Shown here in pieces: positions 1 to 7,426 of a stretch of 12,065 nucleotides of DNA (the stretch's first letter is position 1; each line of letters opens with the position of its first letter). The stretch spans positions 1 through 12,065 of the forward strand of contig CALIQO010000424.1 in NCBI GenBank assembly GCA_938044055.1, read 5' to 3'. Below the pieces are notes generated by a model. That model made no database searches and had not been told where the DNA came from. It worked only from the letters and a program-made list of their open reading frames with translations. The position numbers were made by a program, and so were the translations under genes. Origin of the DNA: an uncultured Saprospiraceae bacterium (GTDB lineage: Bacteria; Bacteroidota; Bacteroidia; Chitinophagales; Saprospiraceae).

Positions 1-2640
1 CATTTCGAAAGTAGATTTTTCATTGTAGGTAAGTCTCTGCAGGCCATACCACAATTTATCCGCATGTTGCCAGTTTCCTCCACTTCCTACCCCTCCTATA
101 AACAGGTTGTTGTCATCTTGCCATGACATTCTATTTACGCCTGCTTCTAGACCTTGACTAAAACGAAACACTGCTCCTTGCAGTCCTCCTTCTACTTCTT
201 CTACAAAGACTCTTTTGATACCGCCATGCGTAACTTCTCCATGGATCATCTGTCCAGCATAAGGTCCTACATTGATGGCCATAGGTGTCGATGGAGAATT
301 TCCGATTTCGTCTTGAGGCAACCACACCACCGGTAGCTTTTCAGTAAGCTTGGCTGTTCCTTCAGGATCTACAGATCGGGATCCTAACCAATCTCCTTCT
401 TCGATATGGAGAATCTTACAAGAGGGTAACCAGTCCCCTTGGTTATCCGCTACATACAGCTCATCGTTGTAACCAAAGTCTATGCCATTGGGGGTACGTA
501 AGCCATGCGCTATAAACGACATCTTCCCACCGTCTTTAGAAACTCGGAAGACTTTACCTCGATCCTTCAACTGAGGTTGTGTACTTGCTCCTCCTGGCTC
601 AATGGCTGTAGCTAGCGTTCCATAAAAGTATCCATCCTTATATGCTAAGCCAAATGTGAATTCATGAAAATTAGCAGATACATCCCAGTCGTCACACAGT
701 GTCCGGTACTCATCTATTATACCGTCATTATCGTTGTCTATCAACTTAGTAAGTTCTTGTTTCTGTACGACATATATTTCATCATCTACTATTTTCAGCC
801 CTAGAGGTTCTGCTAGACCATCGGCAACTTTCGTGTACGTTATGTCGTCTTCGTTTCCCGTGTTAAGGTTAGAAAGGACGTAAACAGATCCCTTGGCGTC
901 CCATGTGCTTACAGCCAATCGTCCATCAGCGAAAAAGTCCATTCCTCCTACTTTAGGTGTAAAATCTATAGGCCTAGCTTGATGTAAATCGAAACTTGGA
1001 TGCACTTCAGCAAGAGAAGATTTATGGCCTGGTATGTTAAGTCTTGATGACATCGGTAGACTGTACCCGCTGAGTTTAGTTCTATCAGATATATTATGCA
1101 TAAGGTGGGCTTCATCTAAAACTGAAAACTCACTTTCTCCTTCCGGCTTCCATTCTAGCGATAAATATTCTCCTCCTCCATCTTCGAAAAATTTCATCGA
1201 TATAGGATAATATCCTTTTTTCAAGTCAATAGAGGCATTTTTAAAATCAGCGCCATGGTTCCCATCATTATCTATTATCATAGTAGACCCTAAAAACAAT
1301 TGAGAACCATCATCGCTTCCTAATCTAAAATCATACGTTCCCTCTTGTTCTATTTTCAACCATCCCATTGCTTGAATACTAAAATGGTTTTTGTGTTTTC
1401 CGAATGACCCTCCACTCATTTTATAGAAGCCATTCATAACTCCTGCTTCAGTAGGTTTTTTATTAAAATCTAATTCTGATAATTTGCTCACGTTAGGTTC
1501 GTTCTTATAGAGGTAGGTTATCAAACCAGGAAGGAGGCTTTCTTGATCTACATCTGATGGCATATAAGATGCCGCTGCATCTTGTGTCTCGACTTGCGTT
1601 GTTTCTTCTGTTGCATCTTCCGTTCTAAGTGAAAGAATGTAATCTATCATAACCCTGATAGTGGCATTGCTTAATTGTGGATGTGGATTCATGATCTGTT
1701 CTCCCCACACACCTGATCCTCCATTCTTAACTTTTCCTACTAACATAGATATGTTGTCTTCCGTAGGTGCATACTTATTAGCCACAGACACATATGCTGG
1801 ACCTATGGTTTTTAGGTTTTTATTGTGACATGTTTTGCATCCACTTTTTGCAATCAACTGCATGCCTTCCGGAGTAGAAAAGTCTTCTGTAAGAATGGGA
1901 TCATTAGGGTTGCTTATAGAAGGAGTGGTCATGAATGTCATGTCAAGTTGAGTAGCCTCTGATGTAAGTAATTCCAATTTTCCTGCTAAGCTCAACATAG
2001 ATTTACCTTTATAGATTTCATCTGATTCTTCCGTATAACTTATGACCCCATTAGATTCGATGTCCTTTTTTATCAACAAGGAAGAAGCGTTGAAACTAAG
2101 CATGAGTTTGTCAGAACCATTAACCCCGGATACTGAAAAAGATCTCTTAAGTTGGGGTCTACTTTCTACTAGCATTCCATCTACGGTCTCTTCTACACTT
2201 ATTTCTGATACACCTTCTCCACGGAGTTCGTACATAATAACAGCTTTCTCATCGACTATCTTATGCCCTTGATAATTAACCTCCATGGGGATCTCCTGAT
2301 CTCCACTTATTACTGTCCATGGGTTTTCATACTTGTTCTTCGTGTAAATCCTCCCTCTTGTTGTAGGTTGCGGACCATGTTGTGCGTCATATACAGCTCC
2401 TTCGAATTGAACATCTCCTTTCCATACTTGATATAAAGAGGCACGTTCAGTGCTGTAAGCAGCCCATACATCCTTGTGTAATGCCAGTGTTATCATCCGA
2501 GGTTGTAAGTCTAGCACCGATCTGAAAACCCACGGGTCTCTGGGACGAGAATTATCTTCAACTACTTGTGTTTCTTCTCCACAGGAGAATAAAAAGAGAA
2601 AGAGCAGAATTACTCCTAAAACGTTTCTTGACTTCAACAT
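1..2640 (-). CDS. Cytochrome c / PA14 / beta-propeller dehydrogenase-like lipoprotein (C-terminus outside window)
   Basis: Reads as 880 uninterrupted codons from ATG at 2640 and runs off the left edge. Residues 1-20 are a lipoprotein signal ending in LFSC, with Cys20 the predicted lipidated residue. Residues about 30-245 form an N-terminal domain often found on such proteins. A class I cytochrome c domain follows, with heme-attachment motif CKTCH at 268-272 and Met317 (in IMNPHPQLS) the likely distal ligand. A PA14-like beta-sandwich spans about 370-500 and carries SDDGS at 442-446. From about 550 there is a sorbosone/glucose dehydrogenase-like beta-propeller, with NFHEF 657-661, GLRTPNG 713-719 and DNQGDW 732-737. 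It probably oxidises a sugar-like substrate or binds glycans at the outer membrane and passes electrons to its own heme; substrate and cofactor (PQQ or none) cannot be read from the sequence. Domain assignment is firm; the reaction is inferred. Roughly 100-200 residues are probably missing. Confidence 0.88.
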   Translation of the reverse strand, partial: MLKSRNVLGVILLFLFLFSCGEETQVVEDNSRPRDPWVFRSVLDLQPRMITLALHKDVWAAYSTERASLYQVWKGDVQFEGAVYDAQHGPQPTTRGRIYTKNKYENPWTVISGDQEIPMEVNYQGHKIVDEKAVIMYELRGEGVSEISVEETVDGMLVESRPQLKRSFSVSGVNGSDKLMLSFNASSLLIKKDIESNGVISYTEESDEIYKGKSMLSLAGKLELLTSEATQLDMTFMTTPSISNPNDPILTEDFSTPEGMQLIAKSGCKTCHNKNLKTIGPAYVSVANKYAPTEDNISMLVGKVKNGGSGVWGEQIMNPHPQLSNATIRVMIDYILSLRTEDATEETTQVETQDAAASYMPSDVDQESLLPGLITYLYKNEPNVSKLSELDFNKKPTEAGVMNGFYKMSGGSFGKHKNHFSIQAMGWLKIEQEGTYDFRLGSDDGSQLFLGSTMIIDNDGNHGADFKNASIDLKKGYYPISMKFFEDGGGEYLSLEWKPEGESEFSVLDEAHLMHNISDRTKLSGYSLPMSSRLNIPGHKSSLAEVHPSFDLHQARPIDFTPKVGGMDFFADGRLAVSTWDAKGSVYVLSNLNTGNEDDITYTKVADGLAEPLGLKIVDDEIYVVQKQELTKLIDNDNDGIIDEYRTLCDDWDVSANFHEFTFGLAYKDGYFYGTLATAIEPGGASTQPQLKDRGKVFRVSKDGGKMSFIAHGLRTPNGIDFGYNDELYVADNQGDWLPSCKILHIEEGDWLGSRSVDPEGTAKLTEKLPVVWLPQDEIGNSPSTPMAINVGPYAGQMIHGEVTHGGIKRVFVEEVEGGLQGAVFRFSQGLEAGVNRMSWQDDNNLFIGGVGSGGNWQHADKLWYGLQRLTYNEKSTFEM

Positions 2641-2666
2641 GGTAATTTGCTTTTGATACAAGCCCA

Positions 2667-2674
2667 TAAATATA
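2667..2674 (-). promoter_or_regulatory. Weak candidate -7 box for the cytochrome c/PA14 lipoprotein gene
   Basis: The minus strand reads TATATTTA here, a 7 of 8 match to the Bacteroidota -7 consensus TAnnTTTG. It lies 26 bp before the ATG at 2640, which would leave a leader of about 20 nt. A TTG lies 23 bp further upstream, at the upper end of the accepted -33 spacing. The gene could instead be read through from the aminotransferase, because the gap between them is under 90 bp and I see no convincing terminator in it. Confidence 0.25.
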
Positions 2675-2725
2675 ATCAATGGGATGATTAATGATCACAA
2701 TCTGAAGAAGCAAGAAGATATTTTT

Positions 2726-3925
2726 TTATTTATACTGTTCCTGTGCATAATCCATAGCCTCAAGCAACAGGCCACATCCCTGTCTTAGTTCTTCTTCTGA
2801 CACTATAAGTGGAGGCGCTAGCCTGAATGATCGATCATTGAAAAGAAAATAATCAATAATAACTCCTAATTCCATGGCTTTAGCTACCACATGCTTTAAG
2901 TACTTCCTTTTCGTCAATTCTACGGCCATCATCAATCCACTGCTTCTGATTTCCTTTATGATTTCATGACTAAGAAGCTCATGAATCAGCGTTTCCTTCT
3001 CCGAAACCTGCATTATAAGATCTGTTGAAACCAGAATTTCTAAACCTGCATGAGCTGCAGCTAGGCAGACTGGGTGTCCCCCAAATGTTGTTATATGTCC
3101 CAGTGCAGGGTTCTCAGTAATAGAAGCCATAATTTCATTCCGGCTAATTACACCGCTTATGGGCATTCCTGCCCCCATTGCTTTTCCTATAAAAATCATA
3201 TCTGGAACAACTTCGTATTTCTGATGGGCAAACAGGCTTCCAGTCCTTCCGAATCCTGTCTGTATTTCGTCTAATAGAAACAAGGCACCGACTTCTTTAC
3301 AGCGCTGACATACTAGGTTGAGGTAATTCGCTTTAGGTGTTATTACTCCTGATTCTCCTTGTACCGGCTCCATAATTACTGCAGCCGTTTTTTCTGTTAT
3401 TTTATTAAGGTCATTGACATAGTTAAATTCAATATGCTTAATTCCAGGTACCCCAGGCATAAAAGTTTTAGTAAAATCTCTATCACTACGCAGGCTTTCT
3501 GCGCCGATTGTTGATCCGTGATATGCTCCTGAAGCAGCTACAATTTCATACCTGCGCGTATACCTTCTTGCTATTTTCAACCCTGCTTCAACAGCTTCGC
3601 TACCACCATTTAGAAAATAAGTTGTTGAAAAGGAAGGGTCAAGATGTTTGCTTATAAGAGACGCATAAAGAATCTGCGGATCCTGAATGTGCTCCCCATA
3701 CACCATTGTATGCATGTATTGTTTTGCTTGTTTCTCTATGGCAGCAACAACCTTAGGATGGCAATGTCCTAGAGAACTCACAGAGATTCCTGAATTAAAG
3801 TCGAGATATGCCTTACCCTGTGTGTCATATATATACATTCCTTCCGCCTTTTCGACCTCAAGTTGTAGGGGAAAAGTGCTGGTCTGACCCACATGATTTA
3901 AGAATAATGCGCGCTTATTAATCAT
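2726..3925 (-). CDS. Class III PLP-dependent aminotransferase (acetylornithine/ornithine aminotransferase-like)
   Basis: A complete fold-type I, class III aminotransferase of 399 residues from ATG at 3925, the usual length for the ArgD/ornithine/GABA aminotransferase group. Numbering from that ATG: the phosphate-binding NGGSEAVE at 106-113, the PLP-stacking YHG around 135-137, LLDEIQTGFGRTG at 217-229 with Asp219 contacting the pyridine nitrogen, IGKAMGAG at 246-253 with Lys248 as the Schiff-base lysine, and TTFGGHP at 279-285. All catalytic residues are present, so it should be active in the cytoplasm, moving an omega- or alpha-amino group to 2-oxoglutarate. The substrate cannot be fixed from sequence, and no arginine, lysine or GABA pathway genes lie nearby, so argD is not assigned. 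The frame stays open to a TTG at 3943, but the ATG is preferred because a -7 promoter box sits directly before the TTG. Confidence 0.9.
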   Translation of the reverse strand: MINKRALFLNHVGQTSTFPLQLEVEKAEGMYIYDTQGKAYLDFNSGISVSSLGHCHPKVVAAIEKQAKQYMHTMVYGEHIQDPQILYASLISKHLDPSFSTTYFLNGGSEAVEAGLKIARRYTRRYEIVAASGAYHGSTIGAESLRSDRDFTKTFMPGVPGIKHIEFNYVNDLNKITEKTAAVIMEPVQGESGVITPKANYLNLVCQRCKEVGALFLLDEIQTGFGRTGSLFAHQKYEVVPDMIFIGKAMGAGMPISGVISRNEIMASITENPALGHITTFGGHPVCLAAAHAGLEILVSTDLIMQVSEKETLIHELLSHEIIKEIRSSGLMMAVELTKRKYLKHVVAKAMELGVIIDYFLFNDRSFRLAPPLIVSEEELRQGCGLLLEAMDYAQEQYK

Positions 3926-3945
3926 AATAATTACGTTGCTCAAGT

Positions 3946-3953
3946 CAAATGTA
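3946..3953 (-). promoter_or_regulatory. Candidate -7 promoter box for the aminotransferase gene
   Basis: The minus strand reads TACATTTG, a full match to the Bacteroidota -7 consensus TAnnTTTG. Transcription would start near 3940, leaving only about 12-15 nt before the ATG at 3925. This makes the in-frame TTG at 3943 an unlikely start. A clear -33 TTG is not visible; GTTA occupies roughly the expected position. Confidence 0.45.
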
Positions 3954-3990
3954 AAAATTAGCTAGATGTAACTGCATAGATTCTGGATGT

Positions 3991-4011
3991 TACCCTTAAG
4001 TTAAAAGGGTA
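3991..4011. repeat. Inverted repeat in the divergent intergenic region
   Basis: TACCCTT at 3991-3997 is the exact reverse complement of AAGGGTA at 4005-4011, separated by a 7-nt spacer. It lies between the divergent aminotransferase and thioredoxin-like genes, about 40 bp upstream of the aminotransferase -7 box and 160 bp upstream of the thioredoxin gene. No T-run follows, so an operator or chance palindrome is likelier than a terminator. The remaining non-coding sequence from 3954 to 4170 is AT-rich, and I see no convincing forward promoter in it. Confidence 0.3.
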
Positions 4012-4170
4012 TCTTCGTAATAATTAAAAGAACGGAAGTAACGAATTTTACCTTTTAGATAATTGTACGCATCGATCCCTTCTGTAAAGAACAATTTCCT
4101 TAATTTTAATCGTTATAGTTTTAATAGTGACTTCAATCCTCACTATTGCTCAAAAAGAAAACAGACTCTA

Positions 4171-5349
4171 ATGAAATATTTCATCTACTTATTATTTTTC
4201 TGTGCTCCGCTTCTCATCCAAGCAGAAGGCATAATCTTCGAGGAAACAACCTGGGAGGAAGCGCTGAAAAAAGCACAAGACGAAGACAAGATTCTATTTG
4301 TTGATGCCTATGCTCAGTGGTGTGGACCCTGCAAAACAATGTCGAGAAACGTTTTTACAGATGATAAAGTAGGTGCATTTTATAATAAGAACTTCATTAA
4401 TTTCAAGCTTGACATGGAGACTCCTGATGGAGCTTCGTTTAATAAAAAATACAAAGTAACCGCCTACCCTACCCTCATCTTTCTAGATGGATCCGGAAAG
4501 CTTGTTAAGAAATCAGTAGGAGGAAAGAAGGTAGAAGATTTTTTAGATCTGGGTGAGCTTGCCATCCGGTCCAATGATAAGAGCGGAGAATATGCGGAAC
4601 AATACGATGCAGGAAAGAGGGATTTCAACACCGTATATGGTTATGTCAAGGCATTAAACAATGTCGGAAAACCCAGCTTGAAAATAGCCAATGATTACCT
4701 TAAGTCAGAACACAATATGTCTGCAAAGCAAGAAGCCTTATTCGTATATGAGTCAGCAGTTGAAGCAGATTCCAGAATTTTCGATTTATTGATCGAAAAT
4801 AAAGAAAACATAATTCAAGAAGTAGGGAGGAAAGAGTTCGAAGAAAAAGTAGTGTCAGCTTGTAAAACAACCTTGGATAAAGGGGTAGAATACGACATGA
4901 AGATGCTTTATGATGAAGCACTAGAAAAATGTGAGAAAGCTATCGGAAAATCAGCTATTGTACAGAATCTGAAATTTGAGATGGATTACTTCTACCAGAT
5001 GAGAGATGAACAGAAGTACTTAGATGCTGCAAAAAAACTTACTAAAAAGCATGGGAAAAAAGATTCAGGACTTTATGCATATGTAAGCGATGATATACAT
5101 GAAAAGTATAAAGAGAATGAGGAGAAAATGTCCATATCTGCAGACTATTATAGCAAGTACTACAAGAAAAATAAGAATCCAGAAAGTGCCTACTACTTCT
5201 GTAGAAAACTAATCCTCTCTAAAGATTATGACAAAGCACTTGAAATTGCTCAAGAAGGGTTAGCGTCTGATAATGCAGATAAGATGGCACCTAGGCTTAA
5301 GTCCTTGATCCAGTATATTGAAAAAACCCAGAAATCGGAAAAAGGATAA
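4171..5349 (+). CDS. Exported thioredoxin-fold protein with helical C-terminal repeats (first of pair)
   Basis: A 392-residue protein. Residues 1-18 are a signal peptide (MKYF, hydrophobic core, cleavage near IQA-EG). The thioredoxin fold covers about 22-135, with redox motif WCGPCK at 50-55 and the cis-proline in AYPT at Pro100. The rest is charged and alpha-helical, rich in Lys and Glu, with TPR-like helix pairs near the C-terminus (around 335-375). It is expected to act in the periplasm as a disulfide reductase or isomerase, with the helical part as a possible partner-binding arm; the partner is unknown. The frame is open back to a TTG at 4063, but that would put 36 polar residues before an evident signal peptide, so ATG 4171 is chosen. 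No Shine-Dalgarno is visible. The stop codon overlaps the next start, so the two are probably co-transcribed. Confidence 0.85.
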   Translation: MKYFIYLLFFCAPLLIQAEGIIFEETTWEEALKKAQDEDKILFVDAYAQWCGPCKTMSRNVFTDDKVGAFYNKNFINFKLDMETPDGASFNKKYKVTAYPTLIFLDGSGKLVKKSVGGKKVEDFLDLGELAIRSNDKSGEYAEQYDAGKRDFNTVYGYVKALNNVGKPSLKIANDYLKSEHNMSAKQEALFVYESAVEADSRIFDLLIENKENIIQEVGRKEFEEKVVSACKTTLDKGVEYDMKMLYDEALEKCEKAIGKSAIVQNLKFEMDYFYQMRDEQKYLDAAKKLTKKHGKKDSGLYAYVSDDIHEKYKENEEKMSISADYYSKYYKKNKNPESAYYFCRKLILSKDYDKALEIAQEGLASDNADKMAPRLKSLIQYIEKTQKSEKG

Positions 5350-5351
5350 TG
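5341..5351 (+). promoter_or_regulatory. TAATG stop/start junction joining the two thioredoxin-like genes
   Basis: The TAA of the first gene (5347-5349) shares its last A with the ATG of the second (5349-5351). A purine-rich AAAGGA precedes it at 5341-5346 but sits only 2 nt from the ATG, too close for a normal Shine-Dalgarno. Reinitiation by ribosomes finishing the first gene, i.e. translational coupling, is the simplest reading. Confidence 0.6.
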
Positions 5352-6596
5352 AAGTATTTCTTATCTGTAATATTTTTTTCATTCCTATTTTCTCCCTTGG
5401 CTTCGCAGGGTGTTGTATTCAGTAGGATCACCCTCGACGATGCTCTAGACAGAGCTAAACGCGAGAACAAGAGTGTCCTAGTAGACTGTTATGCAACCTG
5501 GTGCGTCCCTTGTAAGAAGATGGATAGAGTATTTGCACAGAGGGAAGTAGGCTCCCTGTTTAATGACAATTTTATCAACATCAAGCTAGACATGGATCTT
5601 GTGAGCAGCTACGGTCCTAAAACAGAATATGAGATTATCTTTCTTCCGACCATCATGATTCTTGATCCACAAGGGAATGTTAGATATAAAAAAGATAAAG
5701 TACTAGGAGTCGAAGAAATTCTTCAGATCGGAGAGCTGGCATTAAATCCAGACATATATTTTGCATCTGAAGCTACTAAAATTACAAGTTCCCCTATCCA
5801 GCAATCTGGTAGCGCTGCTTCTCAAGAAGAGTCAAGAGAAGAGCCCTCAATAGAAAAAATAGTCTATGTTCTAGATGGAGAAAATGGCAATGTCCCTCCA
5901 GAAATATTGTACCAGGAAGCATACTTCCGTATGGAGCTGATGGATGGGTCACAGAACGATGCCGCTAGGAGATACTTAGAGACGCAAGAAGACTGGACGA
6001 CAGAAAAAAACTTGCGTTTCATCTATGACTTTCTCAATCAGTCTGAGGGGGAATTGTTTGAGTTTTATATCAACAACCAACATCTTTTTTCTCAACATAT
6101 AGATCCTGAGCAACTGAGGTTGACAACATCTATGGTTGTTTCGAAACGCCTCTACCAGGGTTTTCCACGGCCGGATCTAAATGAAGCACAAGTTCTCTTC
6201 GGGTTTATAGACCAGGAAATGGCTTCTAAGAATGCACATAGGTATTTTATCCGCCGACTAAAAGAAGAGTCAGACATGGATGGCTTTATTAAAGTAGCAA
6301 GCGAATATCTGAAATTTAATGACGACGATATCGTATTATACCTCTATATAGACCAACTCCTTTCTACAGCACAGATGACGTCTGAGGAAGCAACTTCTTT
6401 TAAGGCACGCCTTCAAGACAAGCTTCTTTTAAAACCTGAAAAACCTGAGCTTCATGAGTTACTGGCTAGGCTATACCTCAAGGATAACGACAAGCAGAAT
6501 GCGCTCAAGCATATAGATCAAGCAGTATCCTTCTATCATTCCGAAAAAGACAGACAGAAAGCAGAAGGAATAAAAACGGAGATCAATCAGTTGTAA
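5349..6596 (+). CDS. Exported thioredoxin-fold protein with helical/TPR-like C-terminus (second of pair)
   Basis: A 415-residue paralogue of the preceding protein, sharing the MKYF start, a signal peptide (about residues 1-19, cleavage near LAS-QG) and the thioredoxin fold (about 22-135). The redox motif is WCVPCK at 51-56 and the cis-proline is in FLPT at Pro100. Compared with its neighbour it has Val in place of Gly between the cysteines and an extra Cys47 four residues before the first active-site Cys. A Ser/Glu/Gln-rich, probably disordered linker (about 140-170) follows, and then a helical region ending in a TPR-like unit (about 355-400, around LHELLARLYLKDNDKQNALKHI's conserved Leu/Ala positions). 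It is predicted to be a periplasmic thiol-disulfide oxidoreductase. Co-export with the first gene suggests linked or sequential roles; the substrate is unknown. Its last 10 nt overlap the convergent glycosyltransferase gene. Confidence 0.85.
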   Translation: MKYFLSVIFFSFLFSPLASQGVVFSRITLDDALDRAKRENKSVLVDCYATWCVPCKKMDRVFAQREVGSLFNDNFINIKLDMDLVSSYGPKTEYEIIFLPTIMILDPQGNVRYKKDKVLGVEEILQIGELALNPDIYFASEATKITSSPIQQSGSAASQEESREEPSIEKIVYVLDGENGNVPPEILYQEAYFRMELMDGSQNDAARRYLETQEDWTTEKNLRFIYDFLNQSEGELFEFYINNQHLFSQHIDPEQLRLTTSMVVSKRLYQGFPRPDLNEAQVLFGFIDQEMASKNAHRYFIRRLKEESDMDGFIKVASEYLKFNDDDIVLYLYIDQLLSTAQMTSEEATSFKARLQDKLLLKPEKPELHELLARLYLKDNDKQNALKHIDQAVSFYHSEKDRQKAEGIKTEINQL

Positions 6597-7327
6597 ATTT
6601 TATTTTTCCATATTCCCCACAGAGAAAGTCTGTGTCTAAGAGATACACCTAGAACTCCTAATCCATACTTCATGCTTCTTCTGAAGTTAATACTCGATGC
6701 TTCTTCGAAATACTTAGTCGGACAGGTAACTTCTGCAATATCATATCCCGCATAGATAACCTGCGACAACATCTGATTGTCGAATACGAAATCATCTGAA
6801 TTCTCATTGAATTTAATCCCGCGTAAGACATCAGCAGAAAAGGCTCGATATCCTGTATGGTATTCTGAAAGCTTATACCCAATCAGAAAGTTCTGAAAAG
6901 CCGTAAGAAACCGGTTAGCAATATACTTATACAAGGGCATTCCCCCTTGTAGGGCTCCCTTTCCTAGTATTCTGGACCCTAGTACAGCAGGGTATAATTC
7001 CTCGCCTATGATGTTAACCATGGTCGGAATCAACTTAGGTGTATACTGATAATCTGGGTGGAGCATAATGACTATATCGGCCTCAATTTCAAGAGCCTTA
7101 TTATAAAGAGACTTCTGATTTCCTCCATAGCCCTTGTTCTTCACATGCTTGATGATGTGGTCTATACCTAGTCGCTTAGCCTCGTCCACAGTATCGTCCT
7201 TGCTTGCATCATCACATAAGATCACTTCATCCACTAGATCCATCGGGATCTCTTTATAAGTAATCTCAAGTGTTTTCGCTGCGTTGTAAGCAGGTAGAAC
7301 TACAACAATCTTCTTTCCGTTATACAT
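6587..7327 (-). CDS. Family 2 glycosyltransferase, DPM1/polyprenyl-phosphate glycosyltransferase-like
   Basis: A 246-residue GT-A fold enzyme starting at ATG 7327. Visible motifs in order: the N-terminal nucleotide-binding strand VVVLPAYN at 8-15, CDDASKDDT at 38-46, HPDYQY at 90-95 in the place of the usual DxD metal-binding motif, GSR at 117-119, HTGYRAFS at 157-164 and FVFDNQ at 180-185. The layout matches the dolichol-phosphate-mannose-synthase-like subgroup of GT2, which typically moves a sugar from a nucleotide donor onto a polyprenyl phosphate at the cytoplasmic membrane face. The acceptor is inferred. There is no C-terminal pair of membrane helices, so the protein is probably soluble or peripheral. 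No surface-polysaccharide cluster surrounds it, so it appears to be a stand-alone gene. Confidence 0.88.
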   Translation of the reverse strand: MYNGKKIVVVLPAYNAAKTLEITYKEIPMDLVDEVILCDDASKDDTVDEAKRLGIDHIIKHVKNKGYGGNQKSLYNKALEIEADIVIMLHPDYQYTPKLIPTMVNIIGEELYPAVLGSRILGKGALQGGMPLYKYIANRFLTAFQNFLIGYKLSEYHTGYRAFSADVLRGIKFNENSDDFVFDNQMLSQVIYAGYDIAEVTCPTKYFEEASSINFRRSMKYGLGVLGVSLRHRLSLWGIWKNKIYN

Positions 7328-7355
7328 ATAATAGTTGATTCCTAACTTGAAATGG

Positions 7356-7363
7356 CAAAGATA
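7356..7363 (-). promoter_or_regulatory. Candidate -7 promoter box for the glycosyltransferase gene
   Basis: The minus strand reads TATCTTTG, a full match to TAnnTTTG, 28 bp upstream of the ATG at 7327, which implies a leader of roughly 20 nt. No exact TTG stands at the -33 distance. That position falls on the adjacent hyphenated palindrome at 7375-7388. Confidence 0.45.
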
Positions 7364-7374
7364 TATAATCCATC

Positions 7375-7388
7375 TTTCTTAAAAGAAA
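7375..7388. repeat. Hyphenated palindrome between divergent genes
   Basis: TTTCTT at 7375-7380 is the exact reverse complement of AAGAAA at 7383-7388, with a 2-nt centre. It sits in the 99-bp space between the divergent glycosyltransferase and the 247-residue protein gene, over the expected -33 region of the glycosyltransferase promoter. It could be an operator, but the sequence is AT-rich and a chance match is plausible. Confidence 0.25.
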
Positions 7389-7426
7389 TCATTATCCTTG
7401 TCCATCAATTACTTTAAAGTCACAAT

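Noticed and set aside
2042..2656. Short plus-strand ORFs opposite the cytochrome c/PA14 lipoprotein gene
   Set aside because: The minus strand encodes a continuous lipoprotein with recognisable domains; these are antisense shadows.
2726..3925. Naming the aminotransferase argD
   Set aside because: Catalytic motifs are shared by acetylornithine, ornithine, GABA and related aminotransferases, and no arginine genes are adjacent.
4063..4170. N-terminal extension of the first thioredoxin-like protein from a TTG codon
   Set aside because: It would place 36 polar residues ahead of a clear signal peptide; the ATG at 4171 gives a normal exported protein.
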